Shown in pieces: positions 57,927-64,000 of a stretch of DNA of 64,000 nucleotides. The stretch is taken from the NCBI GenBank assembly GCA_951217055.1, contig OX578278.1:33555105-33619104 (forward strand), in the 5' to 3' direction. This stretch comes from Gerris lacustris (lineage: Eukaryota; Arthropoda; Insecta; Hemiptera; Gerridae). The position numbers were made by a program, and so were the translations under genes. Within the stretch, counting starts at the first letter, position 1, and the number at the start of each line of letters is the position of its first letter. The notes under the pieces are model-generated. The model was not told the origin of the DNA. It worked only from the letters and a program-made list of their open reading frames with translations, and made no database searches.

Positions 57927-58860
57927 ATAAAGAAAGATTTTATTTATCAACTTTATTGTACAATACGGCTTTTAACTACTTGTCGTTATTCGAAATGGAT
58001 AAATGTAGAAGATACGTGAGGTTCAAATTTGATTCCCTAGTGGTTAGAAGCCAGATTTGTGCAAAAGTAGAGAAGGCTTCCGTGGCCAGTCTGATAATTT
58101 TAGATCTTCTGGAGCATATTATCAATCCACAATGCAGACTTACTAATTAATATCATCATGTACAACACCTTTGAAAATAAGGTCCCCCCCCCCCTTCCCT
58201 TTTATCGGTTCGAAACGTCAGGAATTATAAAATATCTTATTAGTACTAATTTGTACGATGCACTTTATATTAATAGAATAAAGTTTTTCTTTATTCTGTC
58301 AATACAATCTTATAGACGATGATAAGGAAAGAAATTGCAATTATTAAAAATAAAATATAATAAGGAGTGAAATTAAAATATTCATTAATTTTTATCAAAA
58401 TTCCATTTTTTCCAGCCTTTACAATTTTTCTTAATTAAGTAAAATGTTCCTCTCCTATTTCGATTAAGTGTATCTAGGTTACATTACATGTGCATAAATA
58501 AGCAAGTAAATCCATTTCACCCAATAACTAGACATTTATAAAGCCGTTCATTTATTATTACCTAAAATGATTCTTTTTATAGTTACTGCAGACAAAAAAT
58601 TGTATTAAATCTTTTAAAAAAGTAAGCACGTTATTTACTATCTATTTAATACGAAAGTATAAGCAATTTAATATTACTTAGTTTAGAAAAGTGTGACTTT
58701 TATTAAAATTAAAGTAAAAAATGGAGTAATAAATTCTGTATGTTTTGAATAGTAAATTATAATGTAATAAATACGAAGAAAAAACTATAAACAATGTCAT
58801 TATGTTCTATTTGAATCAGTGCAAGAGGCAGGTATAATTTCAAGGCTAAGACTAAAAACT
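57927..58860. other. Unassigned AT-rich DNA
   Basis: An 11-C run near 58185 is followed by cggttcgaaacgtcagg (58207), echoing the 3' part of the hammerhead-like motif without a visible core. A 64-codon plus frame at 57956 has no recognisable feature. Confidence 0.4.
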
Positions 58861-59060
58861 GCATCCTAGTACAAATGGAAAAATCGATGTCTGGAGTGTT
58901 AAGTTTGGGAGTTAGCTAGGTGTGCTGCAGGGTGGACCCCACGGTCCCTTTCTATTTTCACTCTTCTCCTTATCTTGTATCTCGTTACGATGCGCCCCGT
59001 TCTTTATGATTGATGTATCTTTAATGGGACTCAGATAGATAGCTCATTGTCTGGTATCAA
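58861..59060 (+). pseudogene. Possible LINE RT scrap
   Basis: One plus frame reads LGVLQGGPHGPFLFSLF at about 58916-58967, resembling RT motif B (GVPQGS-LGPLLF). It is surrounded by stops and no other RT motif is clear. The region is GC-richer than its flanks. Confidence 0.3.
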
Positions 59061-60779
59061 GACTTTAATATTACCTTAGATCTATACATTACAATCGAAT
59101 ATGTAAACCTCTTTATAAAGTCTTAGAAAAAAATCATAGTACACTCATTATGTCCTTGAGTTCATTATTATTATTATTTTTTTTCTTCGTTGAAATAATG
59201 GACATTGAACATTCCTATCTTTTAATCAGGTAAGAAGTTAAAGTGTTTTTCTCATTAATAGAATATTCTATTCTGATCTCAAAGTCCATCCATTTAGATT
59301 TCAATCAGTGGACCTACTCGTTAAGACAATGTGACATTATATTTAGTGACACTTTAAATAGTTTAAACGCTTGCTGTTATATTTTACGCAGCATCTTATA
59401 ATAAGAAATTGTATAAAGCTTATACCTATTTAGAACCTTGCAAGTAATGGTTTTATTTTAAAATATTATCAAGATTTAACTAACAATAGTATTACTAAAT
59501 GAATCTAACCAAATCTTTATAACACGGTCATTCAAATTAAAAGTCATTTTTTTATTTATTATTGTGTTGCTAGTCGTATTTTAAATATAGGTTGTATATA
59601 CGCTGTTGGTAAATTTAACAAAATAGAAAATTCACTTAATATCAAATCATCAATTAACTGTGAAAATTGAAGCAGGATAGATAAAATTTAATAAAGTTCA
59701 GACCACCTTAATTATTTTGAGACAATTAACTATTCAATTTCCTCTGTGGGTTTCATGTTTAACCAGAAAGTTTCACTTAATCACATCAGAAAAAACTAAT
59801 TTTTTGGGTGGTTATTGTTACATTATTCATATTAGATTCAATCTGTAATATTTTGGTATAGTGCAAATTGCAGGACTTAAAAATAGTTTAGAGATTATGA
59901 GAATTTTAATGTAACTTTATTTCTAATTGAATATAGATATGCAATAGGCTTTAATTAGCAGACATTTTAAAGATTTAAGGCCAAATATATTTCTATGAAG
60001 CAAATCATATCTCTCAATTCAGATAATACTTTGAATAGATGGTCGAAGTAAAATTTTAATTAATTATCGTAAACATAATTCCTTCAGCTATCTTGAGCAT
60101 ATTCTAGGTATTGCTGATACATAGTCAGTGATAACTTGTGTTATAGGTTTCAGCAATCTGGAGAACATGAAATTCAAAATTTCTAGTTAATTAAAATATA
60201 ACTGTATATACAGAACCTGGCACAAAGCCAGTATTAAATAAACAATAATATCAAAGGGGATAGAATAACAATGGTATTTGCTAAACTAAGTCAATATATC
60301 GAGTGTAAACAATGTGTCATTATTCATCCATCGTATTCGTGTGTTTTAAGTATTAGTAAATTTAAAATAATACAATTGTGTATTTCCAAATTTAATTATA
60401 ATTTCCGATTTTATAATTATTTTTTTATTAAAATTCAAATAGGTCCTGGAGAACATTTGCATCAATCTATTCAATTTACCGTTAACGGATTTTAAAATAG
60501 AAATTGTTGAAACGGATTCTAAGAAAATATTCAGGTTAGGATTAAGATAGAATAGGTATATTGTTAGGTAGGACAAGGATTGATAAGACTGCAGAGTATT
60601 CTTTTATAATTACAGCTGATTAAGTTAAAGTTAAGGAAAATTAGTTTTATTAACCTCATCTGAAGATGCCATCGACATAAAATTGTTAATAATAATTATT
60701 CAATTTCTTATCAATATCTACGTAAAATACATCCTACAATTATGTATCTAGAAACCATATTAATAACCTTTTTAAACTT
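59061..60779. other. Unassigned AT-rich DNA
   Basis: Open frames at 60271-60576 on both strands are low-complexity. ctgaagatgccatcgac at 60659 resembles the core of the hammerhead-like motif but lacks the GAAA side. Nothing else recognised. Confidence 0.45.
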
Positions 60780-60826
60780 TGACTGCTAGGCACAAGTATA
60801 AATTCCATGTAGAACTAGTTAACGGG

Positions 60827-61072
60827 TTAAATTCGAATGTTTTTCTTGCTACTGTTGTTAACTAGGAATCCAGTCCCTCCTATTGGTCCACTGCCATTGT
60901 AATAAAGTTGAATATCATTTTCGAGGTTTATTAACTTTTCCCCTGATCTTCTAACTTCACTTAATCCGATGACATCCCATTTTATGTTGGCGGCTTCATT
61001 CAGTAATTCTGTTAATTTGTAGTTTTCGCGTAGGGTTTGGCAGTTGTAAGCATAGAATAGATAGGTAGTTTT
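60827..61072 (-). pseudogene. LINE endonuclease N-terminus
   Basis: The open stretch reads YLFYAYNCQTLREN, then KWDVIGLSEVRRSG (the E is the metal-binding residue of APE-type endonucleases), then IGGTGFLVNN, and a TAA at 60827-60829. The family continues with NPVN-R; here a PVN follows directly after the stop codon, so the stop is a mutation in an otherwise continuing frame that soon decays. Confidence 0.8.
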
Positions 61073-61209
61073 TCCTGTTTTCGATGAGTCTATTTTATTT
61101 AAGTTTTGTCCTTTTCTGTTTGTTTGCTTGGTTTTTGGTTGTCCGTTGTTCAGTAATTGCTATTCCGTTAGTAAAATTTTGCTGGTTTTTTTCCGTTGTA
61201 AGTCTGCTT

Positions 61210-61902
61210 TCATTGTTTGATGTTTTCCTTTTTCAGGAGATTCTTCGATTGATCTCTTTTTATTGAGTGTTCACTATCATTAGGTCTTTGGTTTCTATCT
61301 TCGGTTTTGTTTTCTCTTCCTCTATTTTTCTTTGGGCTGTATTCTTTAATAATTAATTTGTTGTATTTTATAATGGCGAACTTTCCTCGATCTCTAGCCT
61401 CTACCATCTCTTTTATAAGTTCATTTCTGATCTCTCGAACTTTCGGTGGAAAGTCTTCTGTTATGTAAATATTAGAACCTTTTAGTTTGTTTTTATTTCT
61501 CAGTATTTCCATTTTTCTATTCCAAGAAACAAGCCCCAAAAGTACTGGTCTAATTTTACCCGCTTCATATCTTCCTAAACGTTTTACTACATCTATATCT
61601 CTTATCTCAATTTCTGTTTGAAGAAAGCTGTTAATGAATTTAAGAACATTTTCTTGTAAAGTGTAGTATTTCTCGTACTCGGCTTCATCAAATCCCATTA
61701 TAATTAGATTTCGTTTACTGACCTCCCTCTCTAAGATATCTATTCTTTTTTCTTGCTCTTTAATTCTTGCTTCGTTTTTTATTTGCAATTCTTTAATATC
61801 GGCTATTTCCTTGCCAAGTTCTTCTTTCGCAATTTTTATGTCGTGTTTTAATTCGTTTTTTATTTCTATTAGAAGCTGGGCAAGGTCGCTGTTTGATGAC
61901 AT
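61210..61902 (-). CDS. LINE ORF1 protein (RNA-binding, L1-like fold), intact frame
   Basis: 230 codons, ATG at 61902, stop at 61210-61212. Residues about 10-70 are K/E-rich heptads, predicted coiled coil. Then RNLIIMGFDE (about 82-91) begins an RRM-like domain with IDVVKRLGRYEAGKIRPVLL (about 124-143). Then comes a C-terminal domain with WNRKMEIL and ITEDFPPKVREIRNEL. The tail is basic and disordered. ORF1 proteins bind LINE RNA as trimers and act as chaperones. This is the longest intact frame in the window, but the partner ORF2 is deleted, so it is a mobile-element gene and not a host gene. Confidence 0.85.
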   Translation of the reverse strand: MSSNSDLAQLLIEIKNELKHDIKIAKEELGKEIADIKELQIKNEARIKEQEKRIDILEREVSKRNLIIMGFDEAEYEKYYTLQENVLKFINSFLQTEIEIRDIDVVKRLGRYEAGKIRPVLLGLVSWNRKMEILRNKNKLKGSNIYITEDFPPKVREIRNELIKEMVEARDRGKFAIIKYNKLIIKEYSPKKNRGRENKTEDRNQRPNDSEHSIKRDQSKNLLKKENIKQ

Positions 61903-61960
61903 CTTATTATCTACTGTTTGTTATTGTTTTGATAATAATAATAAAACTGACAGGTATGTT

Positions 61961-62630
61961 GTTTAGCGGTAACAAGTGTGTATTGTAATTGTTCCACTGG
62001 AGGTGGGGCTAAGAAGGGGTGTTAGATCCTGTTCTAACGCTTCCGGAGAGGGGATATTATCTGATACTGATAAGACTTCTCGGAACTAGCCCTAACTGAA
62101 ACGTATATTTCTATATATATAGAATACTTTTAAATATTACCTACAAAAATTGGCTGCCGTTTCCCTTGCACTGGACACTTTACGATGGAATTTTCGCAAA
62201 ATGTACCTCTAAGTGATACAAGTAAGTGTGACAAAAATCTTTCTGTAAAACAACAATTTGATTGGGCAAATCAACAAGTTTCGCGGAACCGATCTTAACC
62301 GTGCCACAGCCTGTGGGCAACTCCTGTGTTACACCAAAGCTATGTTTAAATAACAATATTGATAAGCTTCAGGCGAATCACAATCCGTTACTTAAGCCTA
62401 GTAGTCACTGGGATTCTTTGCTCGGGTTCATAGTCGCACATTCTTTGTTTGGATTTATTGTCACTGAGTTGAGTCCAGTCTTGCCTCCCGGTTGAGTCTG
62501 TGACAGTGAAATCTTGAATCTGACATGTCGCAGGGCTGAATATTTGAGTTTTGCCCGAAATGGGATTATCTGATTCATTGTAGCTCGATAATGAATTCTA
62601 GAGTGAACTAGGCTTTTGACTTTAATAGAT
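61961..62630. other. Probable LINE 5' UTR then unassigned DNA
   Basis: Roughly 61961-62100 is GC-richer and may be the LINE 5' region. 62150-62600 is also GC-richer. The 95-codon minus frame 62405-62692 and the 77-codon plus frame 62262-62495 are not recognisable. Confidence 0.35.
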
Positions 62631-62795
62631 GATCTCCTACAGGGCTGTTTAAATGGCCAGCATGATCTCCTGCTGGGCTGTTTAAATGGCAAGCATGATT
62701 TCCTGCAGGGCTGTTTAAATGGCCACCATGATCTCCTGCAGGGCTGTTTAAATGGCCAGCATGATCTCCTGCAGGGCTGTTTAAATTGCCAGCAA
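62631..62795. repeat. 33-bp minisatellite, 5 copies
   Basis: Units start at 62631, 62664, 62697, 62730 and 62763 (consensus gatctcctgcagggctgttt, then aaatggccagcat), with 1-3 differences each. Because 33 is divisible by three, a plus frame (62616-62825) reads an 11-residue repeat DLLQGCLNGQH. I see no evidence that it is expressed. Confidence 0.95.
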
Positions 62796-62866
62796 TCAGA
62801 ACAATGTAAAGATAATAATTCTTAGTGCGTAGGCTTCTGCGGGTTGACTCGTAATCATTACCTTGG
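62796..62866. other. Spacer
   Basis: Nothing recognised. Confidence 0.3.
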
Positions 62867-63072
62867 TTTTCCGGTGAAATCTGTGCACAAAGGGGCTGAA
62901 GTCCGACGTTTCGCTTCTACTACTAGAAGTATCTTAAGGGGTATGGATTTACACAAGGTATATCTTGTGTTTGCATCAACATCACCATGCACCACACCAC
63001 TAAAGATGCTACCAGTAGTGGACATGAAACGTCGGACTTCAACCCCTTCGTGACGCGGATTTCAACGGAAAA
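62867..63072. repeat. Inverted repeat, ~57-bp arms, GAAACGUC at each inner edge
   Basis: 62867-62924 and 63015-63072 are imperfect reverse complements (aaggggctgaagtccgacgttt / gaaacgtcggacttcaacccc). On the minus strand of the left arm gaaacgtcgg is preceded by a cttct/agaag hairpin and cttaaga, a decayed version of the hammerhead-like layout. This probably represents another old inverted PLE terminus. Confidence 0.65.
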
Positions 63073-64000
63073 TAAAGTTATTGATTAAGCTAATAATAGT
63101 TATTGTTATGATTGAAATTTAATAATAAGTGTAAAGTCTAATAAAATAAGGAAATACGCCGGTGAGGTCAAATAACCATTAAAGTAAGAAAAACGTATAA
63201 AATACTAATGGTCTTACTAGATTGTCTTAAAACATCAAATACCTCTTTCCTCTCCGGTCTTTAATTTAAGTAAAATTAAGTACTTAAGTATTTTTGTTGT
63301 TTAAAAGGATAATATTATATTCAATATCTTTCATATAAACTACACTTGAATCAAGATGAGAGTTAACTCTGATAGTTTATGTTGTCCAATCTATTTGAGG
63401 GAAAAATAAAACCTCTAGGTGGTTATCCTTAGGGCCACGCTTCTCCGCCAGTGACATTTGGGTTTGCCTGGTTAGCCCGACCTTCTAGACGTCATAACAA
63501 CAAGCTCTTACTGGCTCCTCGTCCCATATTTCGATTATTCCCACGCTTCTCAGAGTTAACTCTCTTCTTGATCCGTCTGTAAATAAGAAGACTGTTGTTT
63601 TACAACTCTTAATAGTACCTTTTTTAAACAAATGACACCAATTATCTATTTTGGTATGAACAACTTAAATACACCACCTCTATTAAGATGTTTCCTATGA
63701 AAACGGTCCAATTAAGTAGTTATACACTTGTTAAAATCTCGTTTTAAACGAACGTTATAGGTAATTGATCTCTTTTATCGAACATTGATCATTAATCACA
63801 AGGTCTTTACGGCTTTTTAATTTTCCATCTTGTCGATCTTATGCTTGAAATCGTATAAAAGTATTACATACTTGTAATTAAATTTTTATCGCCTATTTCG
63901 TGGCTATTGAAGTATGTTTATAATATAGATATAAACTCAGAAATTGACAGGTTGTTTAGACATTACCAGGTCATAATGCAGGTAATGATTTAAGTATTGT
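63073..64000. other. Unassigned DNA to window end
   Basis: A GC-richer patch at 63420-63600 includes agagttaactct twice (63358 and 63549). No gene recognised. Confidence 0.4.

Larger units (their letters stand above)
60780..61960 (-). mobile_element. LINE fragment: ORF1 plus start of ORF2 endonuclease
   Basis: On the minus strand a complete ORF1 is followed after about 140 bp by the beginning of an apurinic-like endonuclease, which stops after about 80 codons. The RT part is absent. Having the 5' half without the 3' half is the reverse of normal 5' truncation, so a deletion or rearrangement has removed the rest. Confidence 0.8.

Overview
The window is AT-rich, repeat-laden nuclear DNA of an animal, most likely an insect. 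The evidence is the mobile-element repertoire: a Jockey-type LINE tail, two other arthropod-style LINE fragments, a Penelope-like element (PLE) with a GIY-YIG endonuclease, hAT and Tc1/mariner-type remnants, foldback elements, and two abundant short-repeat families carrying GACAGACA tracts and terminal hairpins. There is no operon, no ribosome-binding-site pattern and no intact long gene. I cannot name the species. No complete host protein-coding gene was recognised. Two short candidate internal exons (31285-31348 and 39071-39151, + strand) are the only hints that part of the window may be introns of a host gene.

Layout. 1-1320 is a satellite of about 290 bp monomers, cut by the window edge. 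2.5-13.6 kb holds family A and B copies, a TA-flanked foldback element (4866-5935), an hAT transposase remnant (10490-11340) and a 5'-truncated Jockey LINE tail with poly(A) (11514-12060). 15.0-17.5 kb is the centrepiece: a PLE with inverted 512-bp arms, a broken RT frame, a GIY-YIG frame and a 12-bp putative target duplication, next to a 45-bp-arm palindrome. 18-29 kb is mostly unassigned AT-rich DNA with dispersed repeats, a TTAA-flanked 173-bp-arm palindrome and a CA/AT microsatellite. 29.4-31.0 kb may be a decayed piggyBac-like element. 31-47 kb is sparse: SINE-like tRNA-derived pieces, family A and B copies, homopolymer runs and the stronger exon candidate. 47-50 kb has a mariner-type remnant, a perfect 143-bp palindrome in (AT)n, an unidentified GC-richer coding relic and long AT arrays. 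52.8-54.0 kb has a PLE-like insertion between 75-bp direct repeats and a LINE RT fragment. 54.7-58 kb has repeats and palindromes. 60.8-62 kb has a LINE ORF1 and the start of its endonuclease. 62.6-63.1 kb has a 33-bp minisatellite and another inverted repeat.

Common thread. A short RNA-like motif recurs at six strong or moderate sites: core CUGANGA, one extra base, a stem-loop, GAAA, a tiny palindrome, then a UH site, with a 3-bp outer stem. It occurs in both PLE arms (with a decayed core), twice in the 48-kb palindrome, and at 28.7 and 53.0 kb; a weaker site is at 8.8 kb. Pairing is kept while the bases differ. PLEs are known to carry hammerhead ribozymes, and this is the most interesting structured signal in the window.
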